Notes under the pieces: generated by a model
Told to the model about the DNA's origin: nothing
Databases searched by the model: none
What the model saw: only the letters and a program-made list of their open reading frames with translations
Made by a program: the position numbers and the translations under genes
Shown: positions 8,283 to 17,252 of the stretch, in pieces
Numbering within the stretch: the stretch's first letter is position 1
How the letters are laid out: each line of letters opens with the position of its first letter
Assembly (NCBI RefSeq): GCF_018780625.1
Contig: NZ_JADMJK010000239.1
Coordinates: 1 to 48,264 of the forward strand
DNA from: Polaromonas sp.
GTDB taxonomy: Bacteria; Pseudomonadota; Gammaproteobacteria; Burkholderiales; Burkholderiaceae_C
Direction of reading: 5' to 3'
DNA length: 48,264 nt

Positions 8283-10127
8283 TCAGGCGCCGGGCACCGC
8301 ATAGCCTTTCAGGGTCTCACGCAAGCGCTGCAAATCCGGCTCAGTGAGCGTTTCTTTCTGAAGCAGTTCGGCTGCAGCCGCGTCCAGCACCTGGCGCCGC
8401 GCGGTCAGCATCGCCACCGTTCGCGCAAAGGCTTCACGCACGATGCTGCGCACTGCCGCATCAATCTGGCGCGCGGTTTCCTCGCTGAAGTTGCGCTCCT
8501 TAAGGCTTAGCCCGGTTTCGCCCAGAAAAGACGAGCGCTCTTCCTCGTACACCACATGGCCCAGCTTTTCGTCCATGCCATAGCGCATGACGATGGCCCG
8601 CGCAATGGAAGTCACTTTTTGCAGGTCATCTGCCGCGCCGGTGGACACTTCCCCAAACACGATGTGTTCGGCGGCACGACCGCCCAGCAGCACCTGCATC
8701 TTGTTTTCCAGTTCCTGGCGCGTCATCAGGAAACGGTCCTCGGTGGGACGCTGGATGGTGTAGCCCAGCGCGCCAACGCCGCGCGGGATGATGGAGACCT
8801 TATGCACCACGTCCACCCCGGGCAAGGACAGCGCCACCAGCGCGTGGCCCATTTCATGGTGGGCCACCACGCGCCGCTCATGCGGGTTGAGCAGGCGGTT
8901 CCTCTTTTCGAGGCCCGCCACAATGCGCTCGACCGCCACCGTGAAGTCGTCCAGCGTCACCGCCTCGGCGCGCCGGCGTGTCGCGGCCAGCGCCGCCTCG
9001 TTGCACAGGTTGGCCAGGTCGGCGCCTGAAAATCCCGGGGTCAGTTCGGCCACCTGTTCCAGCGCCACGCCCGGCGCGAGCTTGATCTTGCGCGTATGGA
9101 CCTTGAGGATGGCGATTCGCCCGATGCGGTCGGGCCGGTCCACCAGCACCTGCCGGTCAAACCGGCCGGCGCGCAGCAAGGCTGCGTCCAGCACCTCGGG
9201 CCGGTTGGTGGCGGCCAGCAGCACCAGGCCCGAGCTGGAGTCAAAGCCATCCATTTCCGCCAGCAACTGGTTCAGCGTCTGCTCCTTTTCGTCGTTGCCG
9301 CCAATGCCCGGCGCGCCCCGCGCACGGCCGAGCGAGTCGAGTTCATCAATGAAAATGATGGCCGGCGCCTGCTGGCGCGCCTGCTCGAACAAGTCGCGCA
9401 CCCGGGCGGCGCCCACGCCGACGAACATCTCGACGAACTGCGAGCCCGAAATGGAGAAAAACGGCACGCCCGCCTCGCCCGCCACCGCGCGCGCCAACAT
9501 GGTCTTGCCGGTACCGGGCGGGCCCACCAGCAAGATACCGCGCGGCATGCGCCCGCCCAGGCGGCCATATCCCTGCGGGTCTTTCAGAAAACCGATGACT
9601 TCCTGCAACTCAGCCTTGGCTTCGTCCACGCCGGCCACGTCGTCAAAGCTGACCTTGGTGTCGGTCTCGACGTAAATCTTGGCCTTGCTCTTGCCGATCG
9701 ACAGGAAGCCGCCGCCCAAACCCTGCTTTTCGCCAAATTTGCGCATCGCAAACAGCCAGATGCCCACAAATACCAGCGTCGGCAGCACCCAGGACAGGAT
9801 GTCGCGCATCAAGGTGCTCTCGATCACGCCGTTGAACTTGACGTCGTACTGGGCCAGGTCCCTGGCAAGCTCAGGCGCCACCCGTGTCGTGATGAAGGTC
9901 TTCTTGCCGTCCGGCAACCCTTGCTTGAGCGTGCCGGTGATGTAGCGATCGGTGATCGAAATGTCCGCGACCTGGCCGTCTTTCAGCAAGGACTGGAACT
10001 GGCTATAGGGAATGGGTTCAACCGCCCGCCACTGCAGGTACAGCCCGTGCAGAAACTGGAGGGCGATCAGCGCCAAAAGAACGTACCAGACGCTGAACTG
10101 CGCGCGCTTTTGCGTAGGGCCTTTCAT
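8283..10127 (-). CDS. ATP-dependent zinc metalloprotease of the FtsH family (paralogue)
   Basis: This is a membrane-anchored AAA+ protease that unfolds and degrades membrane and soluble proteins. In 614 residues it has TM1 at about 12-30, a short periplasmic domain, TM2 at about 110-127, Walker A GPPGTGKT (202-209), Walker B IIFIDELD (257-264), the ATNRPEVLD sensor region and the zinc motif HEMGH (424-428). The C-terminus lacks the long acidic tail of housekeeping FtsH. Its ATGA start overlaps the stop of the acetyltransferase gene, so it is translationally coupled. Its operon, with nfeD and slipin genes, suggests a specialised paralogue rather than the main cellular FtsH; that is inference. 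Confidence 0.93.
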   Translation of the reverse strand: MKGPTQKRAQFSVWYVLLALIALQFLHGLYLQWRAVEPIPYSQFQSLLKDGQVADISITDRYITGTLKQGLPDGKKTFITTRVAPELARDLAQYDVKFNGVIESTLMRDILSWVLPTLVFVGIWLFAMRKFGEKQGLGGGFLSIGKSKAKIYVETDTKVSFDDVAGVDEAKAELQEVIGFLKDPQGYGRLGGRMPRGILLVGPPGTGKTMLARAVAGEAGVPFFSISGSQFVEMFVGVGAARVRDLFEQARQQAPAIIFIDELDSLGRARGAPGIGGNDEKEQTLNQLLAEMDGFDSSSGLVLLAATNRPEVLDAALLRAGRFDRQVLVDRPDRIGRIAILKVHTRKIKLAPGVALEQVAELTPGFSGADLANLCNEAALAATRRRAEAVTLDDFTVAVERIVAGLEKRNRLLNPHERRVVAHHEMGHALVALSLPGVDVVHKVSIIPRGVGALGYTIQRPTEDRFLMTRQELENKMQVLLGGRAAEHIVFGEVSTGAADDLQKVTSIARAIVMRYGMDEKLGHVVYEEERSSFLGETGLSLKERNFSEETARQIDAAVRSIVREAFARTVAMLTARRQVLDAAAAELLQKETLTEPDLQRLRETLKGYAVPGA

Positions 10128-12832
10128 GGCGTGCGCGCGCAGGGAAGCGCAGCCCGCTGCTGCAAATCCAGTGACAGCGACATGGCCTCGCCACTGGCCG
10201 CCAGCGTGACAGCAAACCCGAGGCTGAGCGCCAATGCCGCCATGGCCTCGTTCTGGCGCAGGCACTCTCCCACGAGCTGGCCGGTACCCCGGCCTTTCAG
10301 GTAGCGAATCAGCTTGGCCAGCAGCGCCCGCCCCAGCCCCATGCCCTTCAGGTCAGAGCGCACCATGATCGCGAACTCGGCGCGCAGGTTGTCGGGGTCG
10401 GTGCTTGCCCGTACTTCGCCCAGCATGCGGTCGGCGCCCACCGCGTCTGGCGCAACCGCGATGAATGTCATGTCGCGCGCATAGTCGATCTGGCTGAAGC
10501 GGGCGAGTTCAGAATGCGCAAATTCGCGCCTGGCCATGAAAAAGCGCATGCGCAGGTCATCGGGTTCGGCCTCCATGAAAAACGCACGCAGACAAGGCTC
10601 ATCCTCGGGCCGGATCGGTCGCACCAGCGCGCTGCGCCCGCTGAACTCGACCTGTTCTTCAAGCTCAGCCGGATAGGGCCGGATGGCCAGTCGCTGCGCA
10701 CCGGCGCTGCGCGCGTGCACCACCTTCACGCGGGCATCCAGCGCAATCACGCCCTGGTCGTCCGCCAGCAGCGGGTTGATGTCGAGTTCGGCCACCTCCG
10801 GGAAGTCGCAAATCAGTTGCGAGACCTTCAGCAGGGTCGACTCAAGCGCCTCGTGATCGATGGCCGCGCGGTCGCGGTAGCCGGCAAGCAGCCGGGATAC
10901 GCGGGTGTGCGCCACCAGATCGCGCGCCAGCGCCAGGTTCAGCGGCGGCAAGGCCACGGCGCGGTCGCCAATCACCTCGACCGCAACGCCGCCCTGGCCG
11001 AACAGGATCACCGGCCCGAAGATCGGGTCGGTCGCGGCGCCGACGATCAACTCGTGCGCATGCGGCCTGCGTACCATCGCCTGGACCGTAAAACCCGCCA
11101 GCGCGGCATCGGGACGCAGTTCTGCGACCCGCCTCAGCATGCCTTGGGCGGCCTGCGCCACTTCCTGCCGGCTCTCCAGTTTCAGCGCCACGCCGCCCAC
11201 GTCGGACTTGTGCGAAATATCGGGCGAGAGGATTTTGAGCACGACAGGAAAGCCGATCTCCGTGGACGCGCTCTCGGCTTGCGCGGCATCCGCCACGACG
11301 CGGGTCTCGACCACCGGAATGGCATAGGCCGCCAGCAAGGCTTTGGCCTCGGGCTCGCTCAGCAGCGTGCGGCCATCGGCCAGCACCCCGTCAATCAGCC
11401 GCCGCGCCGCCGCCAGGTCAGGGGCGAAGCCCTGCGGCAGCGAAGGCGGCGTCTGCATCAACAGGGACTGGTTGCGGTGAAAGCCCGCGAGTTGAAGAAA
11501 CCCGCCTATAGCCTGCTCCGGGGAGTCATACGAGGGAATGCCGGCCTGGGCAAAGACGCTGCGCGCCTGCTGGACCGCTCCGCCGCCCAGCCAGCAACCC
11601 AGCACGGGCCGGGTGGCCTGTTGCATCAGCGGCACGCAGGCATTGGCGATTTGCACGCTCGGCACGATGGCCGTCGGGGCATGCATGAACAAGACCGCGT
11701 CGGCATTCGGGTCGGCGAGCAGGATCTGCAGCGTGCGGACATAGCGCTCAACGGGCGCGTCGCCGATGATGTCCACCGGGTTGCCCTGGGACCAGGTGGG
11801 CGGCAGGAATTCCTGGAGTTGGCGCATCGATTCGCCGGACAACCCGGCCAGCGTGCCGCCGCCCAGCGCCAGCGCGTCGGCCGCCAGCACGGCTGCGCCT
11901 CCGCCGTTGGTCATGATGGCCAGCCGCTCCCCCTTGAAGGGCCGCGCGCGGGCCAGGGTTTCTGCCGCCGCGAACAAATCGGTCAAGGTCGCCACGCGCA
12001 GCATGCCGGCCCGCCGCACGGCGGCGTCAAATACGGCGTCTGACCCCGCGAGCGCGCCGGTGTGCGATGCCGCCGCCTTGGCACCCTCGGGTGCGCGCCC
12101 GGCCTTGACCAGCAACACCGGTTTGTTGCGCGCCGCAGCACGCGCGGCCGACATGAATTTACGCGCTGACTGGATCGACTCCATGTACATCAGGATGGCG
12201 CGCGTGCCCGGGTCGCTGCCGAGGTAATCGAGTACGTCGCCGAAGTCCACATCGGCGCTGTCGCCGAGTGAAATAAAGTGCGAAAACCCGATCTGGTGCG
12301 ACTTGGCCCAATCCAGCAGCGCCGTCGTCAGGGCGCCGGACTGGGAAACAAACGCCAGCCGTCCGGAAAGCGCCGAAGTGTGGGCGAAACTGGCGTTGAG
12401 CCCTATTCCCGGCACCAGCAAGCCGACGCAGTTCGGCCCCAGAATGCGCAGCAGGTGCGGCTTTGCGGCATCCAGCATGGCCTGCTGCAGGCTGGTCTCG
12501 TCGGGCGCATGGGCAGCCGAAAGTCCGGCGCTGATGACGATGGCGGCGCGGGTGCCGCAGCGGCCGAGTTCGGCCATGATGCCCGGAACCGTAGGCGCCG
12601 GCGTGCAGATCACGGCCAGGTCCGGCGGCTGCGGCAGGCTGGCCACGTCACGAAAAGCCGGCTGGCCGGCTACTTTCAGGTGCTTTGGATTGACCGGCCA
12701 GACAGGTCCGGCAAAGCCGCCTTCGAGCAGGTTGCGCATCACGGTCGCGCCAATGCTTTGCGGCCGGTCAGAAGCGCCAATGACGGCCACCGACCTGGGG
12801 CGAAACAGGTGTTCAAGGTTGCGCACACTCAT
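10124..12832 (-). CDS. Pat/PatZ-like protein: NDP-forming acyl-CoA synthetase fused to GNAT acetyltransferase
   Basis: This 902-residue protein has a CoA-binding Rossmann start (SVAVIGASDRP), a succinyl-CoA synthetase-like region with SHTGALAGSDAVFDAA (His257, the place of the phosphorylated His in NDP-forming acyl-CoA synthetases), an ATP-grasp region (about 470-690) and a C-terminal GNAT domain (about 715-890) with the GMGLGRALL acetyl-CoA loop. This is the architecture of protein lysine acetyltransferases such as Pat/PatZ, which commonly acetylate acetyl-CoA synthetase. Because His257 is retained, synthetase activity cannot be excluded. The gene begins 30 bases after the slipin gene and overlaps the ftsH-like gene by 4 bases. 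Confidence 0.9.
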   Translation of the reverse strand: MSVRNLEHLFRPRSVAVIGASDRPQSIGATVMRNLLEGGFAGPVWPVNPKHLKVAGQPAFRDVASLPQPPDLAVICTPAPTVPGIMAELGRCGTRAAIVISAGLSAAHAPDETSLQQAMLDAAKPHLLRILGPNCVGLLVPGIGLNASFAHTSALSGRLAFVSQSGALTTALLDWAKSHQIGFSHFISLGDSADVDFGDVLDYLGSDPGTRAILMYMESIQSARKFMSAARAAARNKPVLLVKAGRAPEGAKAAASHTGALAGSDAVFDAAVRRAGMLRVATLTDLFAAAETLARARPFKGERLAIMTNGGGAAVLAADALALGGGTLAGLSGESMRQLQEFLPPTWSQGNPVDIIGDAPVERYVRTLQILLADPNADAVLFMHAPTAIVPSVQIANACVPLMQQATRPVLGCWLGGGAVQQARSVFAQAGIPSYDSPEQAIGGFLQLAGFHRNQSLLMQTPPSLPQGFAPDLAAARRLIDGVLADGRTLLSEPEAKALLAAYAIPVVETRVVADAAQAESASTEIGFPVVLKILSPDISHKSDVGGVALKLESRQEVAQAAQGMLRRVAELRPDAALAGFTVQAMVRRPHAHELIVGAATDPIFGPVILFGQGGVAVEVIGDRAVALPPLNLALARDLVAHTRVSRLLAGYRDRAAIDHEALESTLLKVSQLICDFPEVAELDINPLLADDQGVIALDARVKVVHARSAGAQRLAIRPYPAELEEQVEFSGRSALVRPIRPEDEPCLRAFFMEAEPDDLRMRFFMARREFAHSELARFSQIDYARDMTFIAVAPDAVGADRMLGEVRASTDPDNLRAEFAIMVRSDLKGMGLGRALLAKLIRYLKGRGTGQLVGECLRQNEAMAALALSLGFAVTLAASGEAMSLSLDLQQRAALPCARTP

Positions 12833-12862
12833 GACGGTATTTCTGACGGAAAAAGTGCGGTG

Positions 12863-13642
12863 TCAGTGGCGCTCATCGGCAGGCCGGGTTTTTTCCAGCA
12901 GCCTGCCCAGCAAATCCATAGGCAAGGGAAATACGATCGTCGAGGCGCGGTCGCCGGCCACCTGCGTCATGGTCTGCAGGTAGCGCAGCTGCATGGCTTC
13001 GGGCTGCTGCGCCAGCATTTGCGCGGCCTCCAGCAAGGCCACGGCAGCCTGCTTTTCGCCCTCGGCATGAATCACCTTGGCGCGGCGTTCGCGCTCGGCT
13101 TCAGCCTGGCGCGCAATGGCCCGCACCATCGACTCGTTCAGGTCAATGTGCTTGATCTCCACATTGGTGACCTTGATGCCCCAAGCGTCCGTCTGGGCGT
13201 CAAGAATCTGCTGCACGTCCAGGTTCAGCCGCTCGCGCTCGGCCAGCATCTCGTCCAGTTCATGCTTGCCGAGCACCACGCGCAAGGTGGTCTGAGCGAT
13301 CTGGCTGGTCGCCGTCAGGTAGTCCTCGACCTGGATGATCGCCTTCTGCGGATCGACCACGCGAAAGAACACCACGGCATTGACCTTGACCGAGACGTTG
13401 TCGCGCGAGATCACGTCCTGCGGCTCGACATCCATCGTCACGATGCGCAGGTCCACGCGCACCATCTGCTGGATGCCGGGAATCACAAGCACCAGCCCCG
13501 GGCCCTTGACTCGCCAGAACCGGCCAAGCTGGAACACCACGCCGCGCTGGTACTCACGCAGCACGCGCAGCGAGCTGAAGGCGAGGATCAGCAGCAGTGG
13601 CAGCAACACGCCGCCGAGACCGAGGTTGAAGTCGAAAATCAT
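12863..13642 (-). CDS. Slipin (SPFH/stomatin family membrane protein)
   Basis: This is a membrane scaffold protein of the stomatin/slipin family, 259 residues. It has an N-terminal hydrophobic segment (about 8-26), then the SPFH domain starting [15 protein letters not shown], then an Ala/Glu-rich coiled coil ([14 protein letters not shown]). The conserved [18 protein letters not shown] block marks it as a slipin. It overlaps the nfeD gene by 4 bases (ATGA), the classical partnership in which NfeD cleaves the slipin C-terminus. The encoded C-terminus is short, ending [13 protein letters not shown]. Confidence 0.94.
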   Translation of the reverse strand: MIFDFNLGLGGVLLPLLLILAFSSLRVLREYQRGVVFQLGRFWRVKGPGLVLVIPGIQQMVRVDLRIVTMDVEPQDVISRDNVSVKVNAVVFFRVVDPQKAIIQVEDYLTATSQIAQTTLRVVLGKHELDEMLAERERLNLDVQQILDAQTDAWGIKVTNVEIKHIDLNESMVRAIARQAEAERERRAKVIHAEGEKQAAVALLEAAQMLAQQPEAMQLRYLQTMTQVAGDRASTIVFPLPMDLLGRLLEKTRPADERH

Positions 13643-15111
13643 GATGAAGTTCCTTTCGGGATTGGATCGCTACCGGAGTCTTCGGGGCACACGTCCAGCG
13701 TCAGGCCGCTCAGCGCCACCACGCGCACCCGCTGCCCCGGCGTCAGGGCACCGGGGCAGCGCACCTTCCAGCGTTCGCCATGAACCAGGGCCCAGGCAAC
13801 ACCGTTGTCCACCGCCAGTACTTCGCCCACCGCGCCCAGCATTTCCTCCGGTCCGCTGACCACGGGGCGGCGACGCGCCCGCAGCGCCATACCGCCGCCG
13901 AGCAAAACGACAGCAGCGGAGCTGGCTGCCAGGCCAAAAACCAGTGCCAGCGGAACGCCAAAGCCGGGAATGTCGCGATCAAACAGCAGCAAGCCACCTG
14001 CGATGAAGGCGATCACGCCACCGACGCCGAGCACGCCAAAGGCGGGCGTCAGGATTTCTGCAGCGAGCAGCGCCATGCCGAGCAGGATCAGCGCCAGCCC
14101 CGCATAGTTGACCGGCAGCATCTGCAGCGCAAAAAGCGCCAGCAGCAAGCAAATGGCGCCGGTCACCCCCGCCACGCCAAAGCCTGGCGATGAAAACTCG
14201 AACAACAGGCCGTAGATGCCGATCATCATCAGAATCAATGCAAAGCTCGGGTTGGCAATGACTGACAGCAGCTGCTGGCGCCAGTCGGGCAGCACGGTCT
14301 CCACAGCCAGGCCGCGCGTGGCCAGCGTCACATCGGCGCCCAGCACCCGCACCGTGCGGCCGTCGATCTGCGCCAGCAAGTCGGGCACATCGGCGGCAAG
14401 CACGTCAATCACCTTGTCCCGCAGCGCTTCGCTGGCCGTCAGACTGACCGCCTCCCGCACGGCGCGCTCGGCCCATTCGGCATTGCGCCCGCGCTGCTGC
14501 GCCAAGCCGCGAATAAAGGCGGCCGCATCGTGCACTTGCTTGGCGGTCAGTGCGTCGGCCGGTGCCATGGGCGGTGCATCCCGCGTGGGCTCACCCCCAC
14601 TGGCGCCGGGCCTGCCACTTTTTTCATCCGTTGACGGCTTGCGCTCGACGCCCGGCAGGCCAACAGCGACCGGCGTGGCGGCGCCCAGCGTGGTGGCTGG
14701 CGCCATGGCGGCGATGTGCGCGGCATACAAGATATAAGTACCCGCACTGGCGGCACGCGCGCCTTCGGGGCTGACGTACACGGCGACCGGCACCGAAGAT
14801 GCGAGGATCGCCTGGATGATCTGCCGCATGGACGTATCCAGTCCACCCGGCGTGTCCAGCCTGATCACCACCAGTGGGGCATGTGCGTCCTTGGCCCTGG
14901 CAATTCCGCGGATCAGGTAATCCGCGCTGGCGGGGCCTATCGCGCCGTGCACTTCCAGCAAAAGAACCGGCGCTGCGCGGGCTGCGAATGCGCTCAAGCC
15001 AAGCAAGGCCGCAACGACCAGTGCGCGAAACCACGCAGCACCCGCCGCAACTAGCACCGACGCCCCGCGCGCGGCGCAAGGCCTGCTAATCAACTGCAGC
15101 GCAGTGAACAT
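13639..15111 (-). CDS. NfeD family membrane-bound serine protease (long form)
   Basis: This is the full-length NfeD type, 490 residues. A signal or anchor segment (about 28-46) precedes a ClpP-like serine protease domain with catalytic Ser122 in ARAASAGTY and the probable Lys191 in TAKQVHDAA, matching the Ser-Lys dyad of archaeal NfeD/stomatin-protease. Several transmembrane segments follow (about 270-420), then a C-terminal OB-fold domain ([18 protein letters not shown]). It leads the operon nfeD-slipin-pat-ftsH. Its promoter must lie in the long intergenic region shared with rpoH. Confidence 0.93.
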   Translation of the reverse strand: MFTALQLISRPCAARGASVLVAAGAAWFRALVVAALLGLSAFAARAAPVLLLEVHGAIGPASADYLIRGIARAKDAHAPLVVIRLDTPGGLDTSMRQIIQAILASSVPVAVYVSPEGARAASAGTYILYAAHIAAMAPATTLGAATPVAVGLPGVERKPSTDEKSGRPGASGGEPTRDAPPMAPADALTAKQVHDAAAFIRGLAQQRGRNAEWAERAVREAVSLTASEALRDKVIDVLAADVPDLLAQIDGRTVRVLGADVTLATRGLAVETVLPDWRQQLLSVIANPSFALILMMIGIYGLLFEFSSPGFGVAGVTGAICLLLALFALQMLPVNYAGLALILLGMALLAAEILTPAFGVLGVGGVIAFIAGGLLLFDRDIPGFGVPLALVFGLAASSAAVVLLGGGMALRARRRPVVSGPEEMLGAVGEVLAVDNGVAWALVHGERWKVRCPGALTPGQRVRVVALSGLTLDVCPEDSGSDPIPKGTSS

Positions 15112-15490
15112 GGCTTGTCTTTCTGTCCGTGACTGTATTTTTGCGTCGATCCAGAAGCAGTAAAAGCGATTGGATTCGGCCTGGATGCCTTGTTGCCATG
15201 GTCATGGCAAAAACGGATTCGCGGTTGACGGGGATCAACCCCGGTGTAGATGTACAGGCCCGGACGCAGCAGGCGTCAACGCACCGGCACACAGGGGGTG
15301 TTGGCCGCCGCGCCCTCTGCTGCTTTTCCTACAGGCGCTTGTAGAACTAAAGTGCAAGATCAGACTCTAATTTGTTGAATTACAGGGTGGGTCTTGATTA
15401 GCCTGCCCCTATCAAAGCAATTGAACCTATTGATTAGCACTCACTCCAACAGAGTGCTAATATTTCAGATTAGAGAAAAGGAGTTCTGAT
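15112..15490. other. 379-bp divergent regulatory region between nfeD and rpoH
   Basis: I see no convincing gene here. It contains three dyads: TTGCCATG-gt-CATGGCAA (15193-15210), GGTTGA-cgggga-TCAACC (15223-15240) and CTACA-ggcgct-TGTAG (15329-15344). The CIRCE operator follows at 15434-15460. The first two lie nearer nfeD, and the CIRCE is close to rpoH. Which dyads are operators is unknown. Confidence 0.6.
15434..15460 (+). promoter_or_regulatory. CIRCE operator (HrcA binding site) upstream of rpoH
   Basis: TTAGCACTC (15434-15442), a 9-base spacer and GAGTGCTAA (15452-15460) match the CIRCE consensus at every arm position. CIRCE is the site of the heat-shock repressor HrcA. It overlaps a plausible promoter, TTAGCA (15434-15439), an 18-base spacer and TAATAT (15458-15463), so bound HrcA would block rpoH transcription. 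The operator is seen directly; the promoter is inference. Confidence 0.93.
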
Positions 15491-16459
15491 ATGTCACACG
15501 CGCTTTCCCGTCAGGCCCTGAACGCTGTCATGGCGGCACCTGCCATAGCCAACCATGCTGTCGCCCCGGCCAATCCATGGTCCATGGTCCCTCCCTTGGG
15601 CGATCTGGACGCTTACATTTCAGCCGTCAACCGTCTGCCGATGCTCACGCTGGAGCAGGAGCAGGAGTTTTCCAAAAAACTGAAAGAAAACAACGATCTT
15701 GATTCTGCCGGCAAGCTGATCCTTTCCCACTTGCGTCTGGTGGTGTCCATTTCCCGGAAATACCTGGGCTACGGCTTGCCGCATGGTGACCTGATTCAGG
15801 AAGGCAACATTGGCCTGATGAAAGCGGTCAAACGGTTTGATCCCGACCAGAACGTGCGCCTGGTGAGCTATGCCATGCACTGGATCAAGGCAGAAATTCA
15901 CGAGTACATCCTGAAAAACTGGCGCATGGTCAAGGTCGCGACGACCAAGTCCCAGCGCAAACTGTTTTTCAATCTGCGCTCCATGAAACAGGGTTTCAAG
16001 GATGACGCCGATGTCGCCACGCACCGAGACACGCTGACCGAGGGCCAGATCGAGTCGATGGCGAAAACGCTGAACGTCAAGCGCGAGGAAGTCGTCGAGA
16101 TGGAGCAACGCATGTCAGGTGGCGACGTGCTGCTGGATCCAAGCCCGAGTGATGATGGCGAGGATGCCTTTGGCCCCATTGCCTACCTGGCAGACGCCTC
16201 ACAGGAACCTACGGCACTGATGGAGTCGCGCCAGCGTGACAACCTGGCCAGCGGCGGTATCAGCACCGCACTGGAAGAACTGGACGCCCGTTCGCGCCGT
16301 ATCGTGGAAGAGCGCTGGCTGAACGTCAATGATGACGGTTCAGGCGGCATGACGCTGCACGACCTGGCCGCCGAATACAAGGTCAGCGCCGAGCGCATTC
16401 GCCAGATTGAAGTTGCTGCCATGAAAAAGATGAAGAAGACACTGGCAAGCTACGCTTGA
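15491..16459 (+). CDS. rpoH: RNA polymerase sigma factor RpoH (sigma-32)
   Basis: RpoH is the heat-shock sigma factor directing RNA polymerase to chaperone and protease promoters. The 322-residue protein has region 2 with LILSHLRLVVSISRKY and the DLIQEGNIGLMKAV motif, the diagnostic RpoH box QRKLFFNLR (155-163), and region 4 ending in an HTH (LHDLAAEYKVSAERIRQIE). The start ATG has AAGGAG just upstream (15478-15483). A perfect CIRCE lies 30 bases before the start, implying control by HrcA. A strong hairpin terminator follows at 16548. Confidence 0.97.
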   Translation: MSHALSRQALNAVMAAPAIANHAVAPANPWSMVPPLGDLDAYISAVNRLPMLTLEQEQEFSKKLKENNDLDSAGKLILSHLRLVVSISRKYLGYGLPHGDLIQEGNIGLMKAVKRFDPDQNVRLVSYAMHWIKAEIHEYILKNWRMVKVATTKSQRKLFFNLRSMKQGFKDDADVATHRDTLTEGQIESMAKTLNVKREEVVEMEQRMSGGDVLLDPSPSDDGEDAFGPIAYLADASQEPTALMESRQRDNLASGGISTALEELDARSRRIVEERWLNVNDDGSGGMTLHDLAAEYKVSAERIRQIEVAAMKKMKKTLASYA

Positions 16460-16521
16460 CGAGAGGCGAAAAAGAACAGCTATCAAGGACAGTCAGACCC
16501 GCGCAGTCTCCCCCTTGTCAT

Positions 16522-16537
16522 CGTATATGTCTATACG
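16522..16537. repeat. Dyad downstream of rpoH
   Basis: CGTATA-tgtc-TATACG is a perfect 6-bp inverted repeat between the rpoH stop and its terminator. Its function is unknown; it may fold in the rpoH 3' trailer. Confidence 0.35.
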
Positions 16538-16547
16538 CGGCACAAAA

Positions 16548-16579
16548 AGCCTGCACCATCCAAGGTGCAGGCTTTTTTT
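16548..16579. terminator. Bidirectional terminator between rpoH and sco
   Basis: AGCCTGCACC and GGTGCAGGCT form a perfect 10-bp stem with a 6-base loop, flanked by A5 on the left and T7 on the right. It can stop transcripts from rpoH (+) and from the convergent sco end (-). Confidence 0.92.
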
Positions 16580-16622
16580 ACAGCCTGTCGCCTGCCTGCG
16601 TGCGGCCCGCAGGCGGCAACGA

Positions 16623-17252
16623 TCAGGAATTCTTCAGCAGCAGGCGAATGTCGGACGCAAGGGCTTCAGCACCGCTGCCGTAACGGTTGTAAAGCCGAAT
16701 GCGGCCCTTTGCATCAAAAATGTAGCTCCCTGCCGAATGGTCCATGGTGTAGCTGGTGGGGGTTTTTCCATCCACTTTCTTGTAATAAATCTTGAAGTCC
16801 TTGGCGACTTGGGGCAGCTGCTCCAGCGTGGGCCTGAGCGCCAAAAAAGAGGGGTCAAAGTTGCCCATATACGCTTTGAGCAGTTCTGATGTGTCCCGCT
16901 CAGGATCCACTGTGACGAAAATCGCCTGCAGTTTGTCGCCATCGGGGCCCAGAAGCTTTTTGACCTGCCCGAGCTCGGTCAAAGAGGTGGGGCAGACATC
17001 AGGGCACTGGGTGAACCCGAAAAAAACCACCACGATCTTGCCGGAAAAGTCCTTGAGCGTGCGCACCCGACCGTCTTGATCGGCGAGGGAAAAGCCCTGG
17101 GCGTAGTCGGCCCCCGTCAGGTCAATGCTCTTGAACTGCGGCTTGTCCGCAGAGCAGGCAGTTAAAAGACCGGCGGTTGTTGCAAGCGCCACAACGCCCA
17201 TCAGCGAGTTGACAACGCGTCGGCGGCTGGGCAGCATCAAAGAGCTTTTCAT
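16623..17252 (-). CDS. SCO family copper chaperone / thiol protein for cytochrome oxidase
   Basis: This Sco1/PrrC/SenC-type protein helps metallate the CuA centre of cytochrome oxidase. The 209 residues begin with a signal sequence ending LLTAC, a lipobox with Cys33, so it is probably a periplasm-facing lipoprotein. A thioredoxin fold follows, with the copper ligands in CPDVC (Cys83, Cys87) and His172 in MDHSAGSY. It is the last gene of the oxidase assembly run and overlaps ctaB by 4 bases (ATGA). Confidence 0.95.
   Translation of the reverse strand: MKSSLMLPSRRRVVNSLMGVVALATTAGLLTACSADKPQFKSIDLTGADYAQGFSLADQDGRVRTLKDFSGKIVVVFFGFTQCPDVCPTSLTELGQVKKLLGPDGDKLQAIFVTVDPERDTSELLKAYMGNFDPSFLALRPTLEQLPQVAKDFKIYYKKVDGKTPTSYTMDHSAGSYIFDAKGRIRLYNRYGSGAEALASDIRLLLKNS

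Noticed and set aside
9096-10304. 402-codon plus-strand frame opposite the ftsH-like gene
   Set aside because: It is antisense to clear AAA+ and HEMGH motifs on the other strand and has the amino acid bias of a shadow frame.
10514-13783. Two 500-codon plus-strand frames opposite the acetyltransferase and slipin genes
   Set aside because: The minus strand carries well-defined domains throughout; these frames are His/Gln/Arg-rich shadows.
15129-15370. Short plus-strand frames between nfeD and rpoH
   Set aside because: No ribosome binding site, no similarity, and composition unlike coding DNA; the region reads as regulatory.
15380-15425. Sigma-32 promoter for rpoH from CTTGATT and CCCCTAT
   Set aside because: The two elements are only 6 bases apart, far from the usual 13-15.
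16471-16500. AACAGCTATCAAGG after rpoH as a repeat copy
   Set aside because: Only the GATAGCT core matches on the minus strand; the downstream landmarks are absent.
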